The notes under the pieces were generated by a model, which was not told where the DNA came from, ran no database searches, and saw nothing but the letters and a program-made list of their open reading frames with translations. From Bradyrhizobium yuanmingense (lineage in GTDB: Bacteria > Pseudomonadota > Alphaproteobacteria > Rhizobiales > Xanthobacteraceae): DNA of 45,200 nucleotides. The translations under genes were made by a program, and so were the position numbers. Where the stretch lies: positions 1 to 45,200 of the forward strand of contig NZ_JARFML010000047.1 in the NCBI RefSeq assembly GCF_029167105.1, read 5' to 3'. Below, one piece after another: positions 8,462-17,602 of this stretch. Within the stretch, counting starts at the first letter, position 1, and each line of letters opens with the position of its first letter.

Positions 8462-9084
8462 TGGCGGCTCCGGCAAAATTCCTGTTCGATACCGACTTCG
8501 CGGCGCCCGAACGCGCGACGCGCGAGAAGGCCGCGACCGCGGCCGAGATCGCGCAGAAGGTCGCGGAAGCCGAGGCCCGCGCCTATCAGGACGGCTTTGC
8601 CGCCGGCCAGCGCGAGGCCAAGGCCGAGAGCGACCGCCGCGTCGCGCTCGCGATGGAAGAGATCAACATCGCCATCCGGGGCGTCGCCGCCGGCATCGGC
8701 AACATCGAGACCAGGATGGAGACCGAGGCGGTCGAGGTCGCGGTCGCGGTGGCGCGCAAGCTGTGCGCCGACCTCGTCGCCGCCGAGCCGCTCGGCGAGG
8801 TCATCGCGCTGGTCAAGGACTGCTTCTCGCATCTGGTCGCGACGCCGCATCTTGTCGTCCGCATCAACGATTCGCTCTACGACAGCGCGCGCGAGAAGAT
8901 CGAGCGGCTCGCCAAGCAGAGCGGCTTCGAGGGCCGGCTGGTGATCCTGGCCGAGCCGGAAATCGCCACCGGCGACTGCCGGATCGAATGGGCCGATGGC
9001 GGCGTCGTGCTGGAGCGCGGCGCCATCGCGGCCAAGATCGACGAAATGGTCGGACGCTATATCGCGTCCCGCAGGGGGAGCTGA
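8461..9084 (+). CDS. fliH: Flagellar assembly protein FliH
   Basis: This 207-residue protein occupies the fliH position between fliG and fliN. The N-terminal half is a charged helical region with a YQDGFAAGQREAKAE segment, the GxxxG-like helix of FliH. The C-terminal half (LCADLVAAEPLGEVIALVKD, then GDCRIEWADGGVVLERG) matches the FliH/V-ATPase E-subunit-like domain. FliH binds and regulates the export ATPase FliI and docks it at the C ring. The start overlaps the fliG stop, and fliN begins three bases after the fliH stop. Confidence 0.87.
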   Translation: MAAPAKFLFDTDFAAPERATREKAATAAEIAQKVAEAEARAYQDGFAAGQREAKAESDRRVALAMEEINIAIRGVAAGIGNIETRMETEAVEVAVAVARKLCADLVAAEPLGEVIALVKDCFSHLVATPHLVVRINDSLYDSAREKIERLAKQSGFEGRLVILAEPEIATGDCRIEWADGGVVLERGAIAAKIDEMVGRYIASRRGS

Positions 9085-9087
9085 ACC

Positions 9088-9438
9088 ATGAGCGACACCG
9101 ACGGACAGGTCCCGCTGCCCGATCTCAACGGCCCGATGCCGCCTGCCGGCACCGACGTCGGCTACAACGAGGACGAATATGCGGCGCGTGCCGCCGCCGA
9201 CCTCGAGGCGGTGTTCGACGTGCCGGTGCAGGTCTCGGCCGTGCTCGGCCGCTCCAAGATGGACGTCGGCGAGCTCCTGAAGCTCGGACCGGGCACCGTG
9301 CTCGAGCTCGACCGGCGCGTCGGCGAGGCCATCGACATCTACGTCAACAACAAGCTGGTCGCCCGCGGCGAGGTCGTCCTGGTCGAGGACAAGCTCGGCG
9401 TGACCATGACGGAAATCATCAAGGCCGAACGCGGCTGA
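9088..9438 (+). CDS. fliN: Flagellar motor switch protein FliN
   Basis: This 116-residue protein has the SpoA/FliN domain in its C-terminal 80 residues: VFDVPVQVSAVLGRSKMDVG, LLKLGPGTVLELDRRVGEAI, then DIYVNNKLVARGEVVLVEDKL. FliN forms the base of the C ring with FliM and helps recruit the FliH-FliI export complex. A GGGGGAGCTGA ribosome site overlaps the fliH end. No fliM lies in this window, so the switch complex must be completed elsewhere. Confidence 0.95.
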   Translation: MSDTDGQVPLPDLNGPMPPAGTDVGYNEDEYAARAAADLEAVFDVPVQVSAVLGRSKMDVGELLKLGPGTVLELDRRVGEAIDIYVNNKLVARGEVVLVEDKLGVTMTEIIKAERG

Positions 9439-9489
9439 CACGCAAGGACATGACGCGCGACGGCGCGAGCAGACGGACAGGAGACTGAC

Positions 9490-10875
<1,386 letters not shown>

Positions 10876-10907
10876 GGCGGCTCCTTCGAAGATCGAAAGA
10901 TGCGAAC

Positions 10908-10927
10908 GCCCGGGCTGGTGCCCGGGC
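10908..10927 (+). terminator. Hairpin after flbD
   Basis: GCCCGGG (10908-10914) pairs with CCCGGGC (10921-10927) around a six-base loop, followed by a short T-rich tail (AGTTTCGTTCT). It lies 32 bases after the flbD stop and probably ends the fliF operon transcript. Confidence 0.6.
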
Positions 10928-10969
10928 AGTTTCGTTCTCGCGGTGGGACAAACACCGCTGCCCCACCCT

Positions 10970-11120
10970 CAGTGTCATCCCCGCGAAGGCGGGGATCCAT
11001 AACCCCAGGGAGGAGTTTCGCGAAGTCTTGTCGCTCGGTACTCAGGCCGCCCACACCGATAGATTCTGCGGTATGGGTCCCCGCCCCCCGTGCGCAATTG
11101 CGCACTAGGGGGGACGACAG
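10970..11120. repeat. Dispersed palindromic repeat, family A copy 2
   Basis: Bases 10970-11012 repeat 4905-4947 with one mismatch. The right half differs from copy 1 and contains the 16-base palindrome GTGCGCAATTGCGCAC at 11090-11105, which recurs at 37717-37732. The element fills most of the gap between flbD and the M20 peptidase. I see no gene in 10876-11208. Confidence 0.75.
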
Positions 11121-11208
11121 CGGTGGACATGGCCGTACCGCAGCCGGCGACTAGGTCGCGCCTCCATCAGGCCCTATAACCTCGCCCGAAAACCACGCGA
11201 GGGACCAC

Positions 11209-12357
11209 ATGTCTGAAGCTCAAATCACGGATTGGCTGGCGTCGCAGAAGCAGGCGATGATCGACCTGCTCCGCGACGTCGTGAACATCGATTCCGGCTC
11301 CTACGACAAGGAAGGCGTCGATGCGGTCGGTGCGCGGTTCGAGCGGTACTTTGCCGAGCACGGCATTCCGTTCCGGCGCGAGGCCAACGCCACCTTCGGC
11401 GATGCGATCCATGCCGAGGTGGCAAAGCCCGGCAGCAACGAGAAGCCGGTGCTGTTGATGGGACACCGCGACACGGTGTTCGGCAAGGGCGAGGCCGGGC
11501 GGCGGCCGTTCACGATCCGGGATGGCCGCGCCTATGGACCCGGTGTCGCCGACATGAAGTCCGGCCTCGTCATGAACGTGTTCGTGGCCACCGCCTTCCA
11601 CAAGTTCGGCGGCGCACCGCATCCGATCAAGGTGCTGATCACCTCCGATGAGGAGATCGGCTCGCCCTCCTCGCGCCCGGTGATCGAGCGCGAGGGACGC
11701 GCGGCACGCGCGGTGTTCAATTCCGAGCCGGGCCGGCCCACGGGCAACGTCGTCACCGGGCGCAAGGGCGGCATCTTCATGCACATGGCCATCACCGGCA
11801 AGGCCGCGCATTCCGGCGCCAACTTCGCCGCCGGCGTCAGCGCCATTGGCGAGCTCGCGCACAAGATCGTCCAAATCCACGCGCTCACCGATCTCGACAA
11901 GGGCATCACGCTCAATGTGGGCCTCGCCTCGGGCGGGCAGTCCGTCAACACGACGGCACCTTACGCGGAAGGGCAGATCGACCTGCGCTATGTCGATCCG
12001 GCCGATCGCGCGCGGATCATGGGTGCGATCGAAAAGATCGTCGCGACCTCTTACGTGCCGGGCACCAGCGCAACGCTGTCGATCAAGGGCGAGTTCGTGC
12101 CGGTGGTGCAGAGCGCGGAGTCGAAGGCGCTGTTCGAAGGCTATCAGGCGGCCGCAAGGCAGGTGGGCCTCACCACGCTGCAGGGCGAGTTCTCCGGCGG
12201 CTGCGCCGATTCCGGCTTCACCGCCGCCGTGGGCACGCCGACCATTTGCGGCCTCGGCCCGGTCGGTGGGCTCGCGCACACGCCGGAAGAATATCTCGAG
12301 ATCGACAGCATCGTGCCGCGCGCGCAGGCGCTGGCGCTGGCGATTCTGCGGGCATAG
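11209..12357 (+). CDS. M20 family zinc metallopeptidase, glutamate carboxypeptidase-like
   Basis: This 382-residue protein has the complete M20 two-zinc site. MGHRDTV gives His86 and Asp88, GPGVADMKSG gives bridging Asp115, TSDEEIGS gives general base Glu148 and ligand Glu149, NSEPGR gives Glu173, and LAHTPEEY gives His357. A dimerisation domain (about 185-295) interrupts the catalytic domain. The arrangement and NSEPGR form fit the carboxypeptidase G2-like branch, which cleaves C-terminal glutamate or similar amide bonds. I see no signal peptide, so it is probably cytoplasmic. It stands alone between two repeats, and the substrate is unknown. Confidence 0.88.
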   Translation: MSEAQITDWLASQKQAMIDLLRDVVNIDSGSYDKEGVDAVGARFERYFAEHGIPFRREANATFGDAIHAEVAKPGSNEKPVLLMGHRDTVFGKGEAGRRPFTIRDGRAYGPGVADMKSGLVMNVFVATAFHKFGGAPHPIKVLITSDEEIGSPSSRPVIEREGRAARAVFNSEPGRPTGNVVTGRKGGIFMHMAITGKAAHSGANFAAGVSAIGELAHKIVQIHALTDLDKGITLNVGLASGGQSVNTTAPYAEGQIDLRYVDPADRARIMGAIEKIVATSYVPGTSATLSIKGEFVPVVQSAESKALFEGYQAAARQVGLTTLQGEFSGGCADSGFTAAVGTPTICGLGPVGGLAHTPEEYLEIDSIVPRAQALALAILRA

Positions 12358-12374
12358 CCGCGGCACACGCCGCC

Positions 12375-12447
12375 GTCATGCCCGGGCATCCACGTCTCGC
12401 CCAGATCGCTGATGCACGTGGATGGCCGGGTCAAGCCCGGCCATGAC
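12375..12447. repeat. Palindromic repeat between convergent genes
   Basis: GTCATG-CCCGGGC at the left end pairs with GCCCGGC-CATGAC at the right end, and CATCCACGT pairs with ACGTGGATG inside. The element sits between the plus-strand peptidase and the minus-strand small membrane protein, where a bidirectional terminator is expected. Confidence 0.7.
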
Positions 12448-12459
12448 GAGAGAGTGTTG

Positions 12460-12615
12460 TCACGAATAGCTCGGTGCATCCGGCTTGCGGAAGATGTGGA
12501 TGGGATCGCCCGGCACGATCGGAGAGCCAGAGAACATCGCATAGGCGTAGAGCGCGAGATAGGCGATCGCGAGCGCACCGACGGCGTAGAAGATAAAGGT
12601 TGCCACGCGCTTCAT
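12460..12615 (-). CDS. Small single-pass membrane protein (51 aa)
   Basis: The frame begins MKRVATFIFYAVGALAIAYL and ends RKPDAPSYS. One hydrophobic helix covers about residues 5-27, and a short hydrophilic tail with PGDPIHIF follows. A GGAGCGGAACG ribosome site lies directly before the ATG. It is 94 bases downstream of the flavin reductase, on the same strand, and could be the last gene of the sulfonate operon. I do not recognise the family. It is too short for most gene callers but has good coding features. Confidence 0.6.
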   Translation of the reverse strand: MKRVATFIFYAVGALAIAYLALYAYAMFSGSPIVPGDPIHIFRKPDAPSYS

Positions 12616-12709
12616 CGTTCCGCTCCATGCGTCCGGCGGGACAGCTCAGGGCGCTTCTAGAGCGACGAGGCGGAAAAGGCCAGCCCTGCGCGAGGCTCGC
12701 CGACGGCGA

Positions 12710-13291
12710 TCAAACACCGCGCCGGCCGCGCGCGGGAAGGCTGACATCGGCGAGCCGGACCGCGTCTTCGTCCTGGTCGACCGCCACGTATCGGCCGTGC
12801 CAATAGGCCAGCGCGGCGGTGCGGGTCGAGTTCCTGATGTCCCTGACGCGGCCGATGACGATGCCGTGCGAGTGCCGCTCGACGATCTCCTCGACTTCGC
12901 AATCGAAGGCCGAGAGCGCGCCGACCAGCAGCGGAACACCCGAGATTGCCGTCACCCATTGGCTGCCTGCAAACCGATCCGCGCCCTTCAGCCCGCCCTT
13001 GCCGGCAAAGCGTTCGGCGACCTCGAGCTGGTCGGCATTGAGGATGTTCACGCCGAAAGCACCAATGCGGCGGATCAGCGGAAACGACGAGGCGTCGCGG
13101 TTGATGCTGACCAGCAGCGTCGGCGGCTCGACCGACAGCGAGGTGACCGAGGTCACCGTCATGCCGGTGATGTCCTTACCCCGCCCGGCGGTGATGACGC
13201 TGACGCCGCCGGTGAGCTGGCGCATGGCGCCGCGGAAATCGGCGGACGAGACGGGAATTTCGGTCATGAGCTCGCGGGGCACTACATTCAT
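12710..13291 (-). CDS. Flavin reductase-like FMN-binding protein of the ssu operon
   Basis: This 193-residue protein has the flavin reductase-like split-barrel features: FRGAMRQLTGGVSVITAGRG, GMTVTSVTSLSVEPPTLLVS, INRDASSFPLI and FGVNIL. Such enzymes reduce FMN with NAD(P)H. Placed after ssuB, it is the likely source of FMNH2 for SsuD, in the role of E. coli SsuE but from a different fold family. The ATG at 13291 has GGGGAG upstream. A second ATG eight codons in is possible. The gap to ssuB is 33 bases and holds a small CCCCGCAAGCGGGG hairpin. Confidence 0.85.
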   Translation of the reverse strand: MNVVPRELMTEIPVSSADFRGAMRQLTGGVSVITAGRGKDITGMTVTSVTSLSVEPPTLLVSINRDASSFPLIRRIGAFGVNILNADQLEVAERFAGKGGLKGADRFAGSQWVTAISGVPLLVGALSAFDCEVEEIVERHSHGIVIGRVRDIRNSTRTAALAYWHGRYVAVDQDEDAVRLADVSLPARGRRGV

Positions 13292-13324
13292 GGCGTTGCT
13301 CCCCGCAAGCGGGGTTCCCTCTAT

Positions 13325-14161
13325 TTAGGTACGATCGTCCGCCGACAACAGGTGGCTAAGGATGGAGCCTTCGAGCCCGGCAAGCTCGGCCGAACCGCGC
13401 TGGCGCGGCCGGGCGGCGTTAACCGTGACGTCATGGGCGATACGGCCCTCCTCGATGACGAGCACGCGGTCGGCCAGCGCCACGGCTTCCGAGACATCGT
13501 GGGTCACCAGGATCGCGGTAAAGCCCTGATCGCGCCAGACCCGCTCGAGGAGCCGCTGCATCGAGATGCGGGTCAGCGCATCCAGCGCGCCGAGCGGCTC
13601 GTCGAAGGCGAGCACGCGCGGGCGCGAGACCAGCGCGCGGCCGAGCGCGACGCGCTGCTTCTGGCCCCCTGAGAGTACCGAGGGCCATTGGTCGCGCTTG
13701 TCGGCGAGGCCGACCTCGATCAGCGCCTTCTCGGCGCGGGCATGCGCATCGCTTGAGGCACGATCGCGGCCGAGGCCGACCTCGACATTGGCGAGCACGC
13801 GGGCCCAGGGCAGCAGCCGCGGCTCCTGGAACATCACGCGGATGTCCTCGGGCTGGATCTCCTGGCCGAAGCTGAGGCTGCCGGCATCGATCTTGTCGAG
13901 GCCGGCGATCAGGCGCAGCAGGGTGCTCTTGCCGCAGCCGCTCTTGCCGACGATCGCAACGAACTGCCCGGCGGGAATGTGCAGGTCGATGCCGCGCAGC
14001 ACCTCGTTGTCGCCGAAGGATTTGCGCAAGCCGCGGATGCTGAGCGGCAGGCCGCTGGCCTGAACCGGCCGCTCCTCGCGCACCACGCGGGCGTGAGGGG
14101 CGAAATTGGCGCGGCCGGCGAGCTCGGTCTCGGGAAGAGAGGCACGAAGCGCTGTCTGCAT
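13325..14161 (-). CDS. ssuB: Aliphatic sulfonate ABC transporter ATP-binding protein SsuB
   Basis: This 278-residue ATPase has Walker A GKSGCGKST, Q-loop VMFQEPRLLPW, ABC signature LSGGQKQRVALG, Walker B RVLAFDEP and the switch histidine in ILVTHDVSEA. The RLLPW after the Q-loop is typical of the SsuB/TauB/NrtD group. About 40 N-terminal residues precede the ABC domain. The ATG at 14161 has a GGGAA ribosome site. A longer open frame running on into ssuC is only a shadow. It energises SsuC-mediated uptake. Confidence 0.9.
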   Translation of the reverse strand: MQTALRASLPETELAGRANFAPHARVVREERPVQASGLPLSIRGLRKSFGDNEVLRGIDLHIPAGQFVAIVGKSGCGKSTLLRLIAGLDKIDAGSLSFGQEIQPEDIRVMFQEPRLLPWARVLANVEVGLGRDRASSDAHARAEKALIEVGLADKRDQWPSVLSGGQKQRVALGRALVSRPRVLAFDEPLGALDALTRISMQRLLERVWRDQGFTAILVTHDVSEAVALADRVLVIEEGRIAHDVTVNAARPRQRGSAELAGLEGSILSHLLSADDRT

Positions 14162-14181
14162 GTGATTCCCAGTATCTCTGC

Positions 14182-14988
14182 TCAACGTTTCTGGAAGGCG
14201 GGGTGCCAGGACAGCGTCAGACGCTCCAGCACGCGGGAGGCGCTGTCGGCGAGCTTGCCGAGCAGGGCGTAGATCAGGATCGAAAGCACGACGACGTCGA
14301 TCAGCATGAACTCGCGCGCCTGCATCGCCATGTAGCCGAGGCCGGAAGAGGCCGCGATGGTCTCGGCGACGATCAGCGTCAGCCACATGATACCGAGCGC
14401 AAAGCGGATGCCGACGAAGATGGAGGGCAGCGCGCCCGGGAAGATGACGCGGCGGAACAGTTCGCCGTCCGTCATGCCGTAGATACGGCCCATCTCGATC
14501 AGCTGCGGATCGACGGTGCGGATGCCGTGCAGCGTGTTGAGGTAGATCGGGAAGAACACTCCGAGCGCCACCAGGAACAGCTTTGCGCTCTCGTCGATGC
14601 CGAACCAGAGGATGACCAGCGGGATCAGCGCCAGATGCGGCACGTTGCGCACCATCTGCAGGGTGGTGTCGGTGAGCCTGGCCGAGAGCTGCGACAGGCC
14701 GTTGGCGAGGCCGAAAGCGAAGCCGATGCTGGCGCCGATCAAAAAGCCGATCGAGGCGCGCCAGAACGACACCCAGATGTTGCGGACGAGCTCGCCGGAG
14801 ACCAGCAGCTTCCAGCCCGCGAGCACGACGTCGCTCGGGGCCGGCAGCACCCGCGTCGGCACGAAGCCGGTGACGCTCGCGACCTGCCAGACCGCGATGA
14901 TGGCGAGCGGCACGATCCACTGGATCAGGCCGTCGGCCCGCGGCAGGCGGATGCTGCGCGGAAGCGAAATGCTGTCGATCAGGCTCAT
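14182..14988 (-). CDS. ssuC: Aliphatic sulfonate ABC transporter permease SsuC
   Basis: This 268-residue inner-membrane protein has about six transmembrane helices. The permease EAA-type loop reads MGRIYGMTDGELFRRVIFPG, followed by ALPSIFVGIRFALGIMW. It forms the pore for sulfonate entry. The start overlaps the ssuD stop by four bases (ATGA), so the two are coupled, and ssuB follows 20 bases after its stop. Confidence 0.92.
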   Translation of the reverse strand: MSLIDSISLPRSIRLPRADGLIQWIVPLAIIAVWQVASVTGFVPTRVLPAPSDVVLAGWKLLVSGELVRNIWVSFWRASIGFLIGASIGFAFGLANGLSQLSARLTDTTLQMVRNVPHLALIPLVILWFGIDESAKLFLVALGVFFPIYLNTLHGIRTVDPQLIEMGRIYGMTDGELFRRVIFPGALPSIFVGIRFALGIMWLTLIVAETIAASSGLGYMAMQAREFMLIDVVVLSILIYALLGKLADSASRVLERLTLSWHPAFQKR

Positions 14989-16148
14989 GACTGCGACACC
15001 CGGTGCTGCGGACGGAAATCGCTGCCGACCGTCTCGCCGAACGGACCGCCGTTGAAATGCAGCTTGGTCACGTTGCTCGGCTGCTCCAGCGCGAGCAGCG
15101 GGAACACCAGCTCGGCGAAGCGATAGGCTTCCTCCAGATGCGGATAGCCCGACATGATGAAGGTATCGATGCCGAGATCCTGATACTCCTTGATGCGGGC
15201 CGCCACCGTCTGGGCGTCGCCGACCAGCGCCGTGCCGGCGCCGCCGCGGACGAGGCCGACGCCGGCCCACAGGTTCGGCGCGATCTCGAGATTGTCGCGC
15301 TTGCCGCCGTGGAGCTGCGCCATGCGGTGCTGACCGACCGAGTCCATACGGGCAAAGTTCTTCTGCGCCAGCGCGATGGTGTCGTCGCTGACATGCCTGA
15401 TCAGGTCGTTCGCGGCGCGCCAGGCTTCTTCGTTGGTCTCGCGGACGATGACGTGAAGGCGGATGCCGAAGGAGAGTTTGCGGCCACGGGCCGCGGCAAC
15501 CTCCCTCACCTTCGCGATCTTCTCGGCGACGAGCGCCGGCGGCTCGCCCCAGGTGAGATATTTGTCGACGGTGTCGACGGCGACGTCGATGCCGGCATCG
15601 GAGGAGCCGCCGAAATAGAGCGGCGGGCGCGGCGACTGCACGGGGGGAAACAGCAGCTTGCCGCCCTCGATGCGGATGTGCTTGCCCTCGACGTTCACCG
15701 TCTTGCCGGCGAGCAGGTCGCCATAGACGTTCAGGAACTCGCGGGTGACCTCGTAGCGCTCGTCGTGGCCGAGGAAGATGCCGTCGCCCTTGTTCTCGAC
15801 GGGATCGCCGCCGGTGACGACGTTGACGAGGAGCCGGCCGTTCGAGACGCGATCAAGCGTCGCGGTCATGCGCGCGGCCACGCTCGGCGATTGCAGGCCG
15901 GGACGAACGGCGACGAGATAGCGCAACCGCTCAGTGAACGGCGCGACCGAGGACGCAACGATCCAGGAATCCTCGCAGGACCGCCCGGTCGGCAACAGCA
16001 CGCCGAAATAGCCGAGCTGATCGGCGGCCTGTGCGACCTGGCGCAGATAGTTGAAGTTGACCTCGCGGCCGCCGATACCGGTGCCGAGATAGCGGCCGTC
16101 GCCATGCGTCGGCAGGAACCAGAGGATGTTGGCGTTGGATTGGCTCAT
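14985..16148 (-). CDS. ssuD: FMNH2-dependent alkanesulfonate monooxygenase SsuD
   Basis: This 387-residue protein belongs to the bacterial luciferase-like superfamily. It carries SsuD landmarks: ILWFLPTHGDGRYLG at the start, GVLLPTGRSCEDSW with the conserved cysteine, NVVTGGDPVENKGDG, and SGYPHLEEAYRFAELVFPLL near the C-terminus. SsuD uses FMNH2 and oxygen to cleave alkanesulfonates to aldehyde and sulfite in the cytoplasm. The ATG at 16148 gives the usual length of about 380. It overlaps ssuC and is served by the flavin reductase at 12710. Confidence 0.95.
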   Translation of the reverse strand: MSQSNANILWFLPTHGDGRYLGTGIGGREVNFNYLRQVAQAADQLGYFGVLLPTGRSCEDSWIVASSVAPFTERLRYLVAVRPGLQSPSVAARMTATLDRVSNGRLLVNVVTGGDPVENKGDGIFLGHDERYEVTREFLNVYGDLLAGKTVNVEGKHIRIEGGKLLFPPVQSPRPPLYFGGSSDAGIDVAVDTVDKYLTWGEPPALVAEKIAKVREVAAARGRKLSFGIRLHVIVRETNEEAWRAANDLIRHVSDDTIALAQKNFARMDSVGQHRMAQLHGGKRDNLEIAPNLWAGVGLVRGGAGTALVGDAQTVAARIKEYQDLGIDTFIMSGYPHLEEAYRFAELVFPLLALEQPSNVTKLHFNGGPFGETVGSDFRPQHRVSQS

Positions 16149-16157
16149 GGATTGCCC

Positions 16158-16244
16158 CTAGCCGTAAGTCGTGCCGACGGCGGCCGCGACGATGCCGATC
16201 GACAGCACGATGGCTGCGATCACGCGTTGAACGATGCGCTTCAA
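16158..16244 (-). CDS. Possible 28-residue hydrophobic peptide in the ssu operon
   Basis: Between ssuA and ssuD, whose neighbours are otherwise tightly packed, a TTG-initiated frame reads MKRIVQRVIAAIVLSIGIVA, then AAVGTTYG. It has a basic start and a single hydrophobic helix. AAGGTC lies seven bases before the TTG. It could be a small membrane protein or an upstream coupling ORF for ssuD. No family is recognised and the evidence is positional. Confidence 0.4.
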   Translation of the reverse strand: MKRIVQRVIAAIVLSIGIVAAAVGTTYG

Positions 16245-16282
16245 GTTCAGACCTTTTTGAACGGGAAGAGTTGTCGGCACGG

Positions 16283-17233
16283 TCAGGCTGCCGGGTTGCG
16301 CCAGACGATGTCGCGAATGACGATCGGCTTCGGGATCAGGCCGAGCTTGTAGAAGCGGTCGGCGACGCCCTGCTGGGTCGCGACGATCTCGTCGGTGACG
16401 GGGCCGACCACGAAGTTCGCGCGATTGGCGGCGACGGTCTGGATATCAAGCGGGACGCCGGTGATCGCGGCGAGCGATTTGGCGACCTCGTCGCGGTGCT
16501 GCTCGGCCCATTGGCCTGCCGCGGTCGTCACGTCGACGATCTGCTGCAGGATCGTCCCATGGTTCTTCGCGAACTCGCGGTTGGCGATGTAGAAGGAATT
16601 GGTCTTGGTGACCTCGCGCGCATTGATCAGGATGCGGCCGTTCTGCTTGGTCTCGCCGATCGCGAAATAGGGATCCCAGATCGCCCAGGCCTCGATGCTG
16701 CCATTGGCGAAGGCGGGGCCGGCATCCGGCGGCGTCAGGTAGACCGGTGTGATGTCGGCATAGGTGAGGCCGGCCTTCTCCAGCGTCTGCACCACGACGT
16801 TGTGGGCGCTGGAGCCCTTGGTGAAGCCGATGCGCTTGCCCTTGAGATCGGCGATGTCGCGGATCGGCGAATCCTTCGGGACCAGGATGCCCTGGCCGTT
16901 GGTGATGGGCTGGCCGGCGGCGTAGACGATCGCCGCGCCCGCGGCTTGCGCAAACACCGGCGGGGAATCGCCGACCGCGCCGAAATCTACGCTGCCGACG
17001 TTCATCGCCTCCATCATCGGCGGGCCCGAGGAGAACTCGATCCATTTCACCTCGATGCCTGAGGCTGCGAAATGTCGTTCCAGGGCAGCCTGCTGGCGCG
17101 CGATGACCAGCACGCCGGACTTCTGGTAGCCGATGCGAATTTCCTTCACCGCGCCTTGCGCGATCGCAGGCGATGCGAACGCAGCGGCGGCCGCCGTTCC
17201 AACCGACAGTTTCAGAAAGTCTCGTCGCTGCAT
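16283..17233 (-). CDS. ssuA: Aliphatic sulfonate ABC transporter substrate-binding protein SsuA
   Basis: This 316-residue periplasmic protein starts MQRRDFLKLSVGTAAAAAFA, a twin-arginine signal with RRDFLKL, and is probably cleaved after AIAQ. The mature part has the SsuA/TauA features KEIRIGYQKSGVLVIARQQ, WIEFSSGPPMMEAMNVGSVD and KGKRIGFTKGSSAHN. It delivers sulfonates to SsuBC. The ATG at 17233 is placed by the Tat signal, and an 11-codon longer reading is unlikely. It is the first gene of the operon, so the promoter should lie in the spacer above it. Confidence 0.92.
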   Translation of the reverse strand: MQRRDFLKLSVGTAAAAAFASPAIAQGAVKEIRIGYQKSGVLVIARQQAALERHFAASGIEVKWIEFSSGPPMMEAMNVGSVDFGAVGDSPPVFAQAAGAAIVYAAGQPITNGQGILVPKDSPIRDIADLKGKRIGFTKGSSAHNVVVQTLEKAGLTYADITPVYLTPPDAGPAFANGSIEAWAIWDPYFAIGETKQNGRILINAREVTKTNSFYIANREFAKNHGTILQQIVDVTTAAGQWAEQHRDEVAKSLAAITGVPLDIQTVAANRANFVVGPVTDEIVATQQGVADRFYKLGLIPKPIVIRDIVWRNPAA

Positions 17234-17602
17234 TCCACACTCCCGGCCGCGTGCGGCCGCCATCATTCACGTTTGCCGAATGATGGTGCGCGTCATCGGA
17301 AGTGTCGAGACGTCCGGGAAAATAGCGATGCGAGCACTGCGCTGCATGCCGCGCGCGTGATTAATCTTTCGAGCGACGAAGCGAATGAGGATGGAATTTT
17401 CTGCACGCGAATGTGAGAGCTCCACGGATTTGGTCGAGCCGTCTTTGGCGCGCAACATAAAACGTGAAATCAACCCCATGCACAGTAGACGAGACGTGCA
17501 AGATCAACGACTTGCGAATTATCCGAAATTTGGTTGACCTGTCGGGCAAAACAGCGGCCAAATGGCATGATTGCAGCCTTGGGGGAGAGGCTCCTTACCG
17601 GC
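17234..17602. other. Intergenic region upstream of ssuA
   Basis: No gene is supported here. The region is less GC-rich than its flanks, especially at 17380-17560, and probably contains the ssu promoter reading leftward, plus the end of the P450 transcript. Two minus-strand frames of 66 and 70 codons lack ribosome sites and family features. I could not identify a sulfur-starvation regulator site with confidence. Confidence 0.4.

Noticed and set aside
13325..14920. A 531-codon frame joining ssuC and ssuB regions
   Set aside because: The first 250 residues are an out-of-frame reading of ssuC. The real ssuB starts at 14161.
17267..17561. Two short minus-strand frames upstream of ssuA
   Set aside because: They overlap each other, lack ribosome sites and occupy the expected promoter region.
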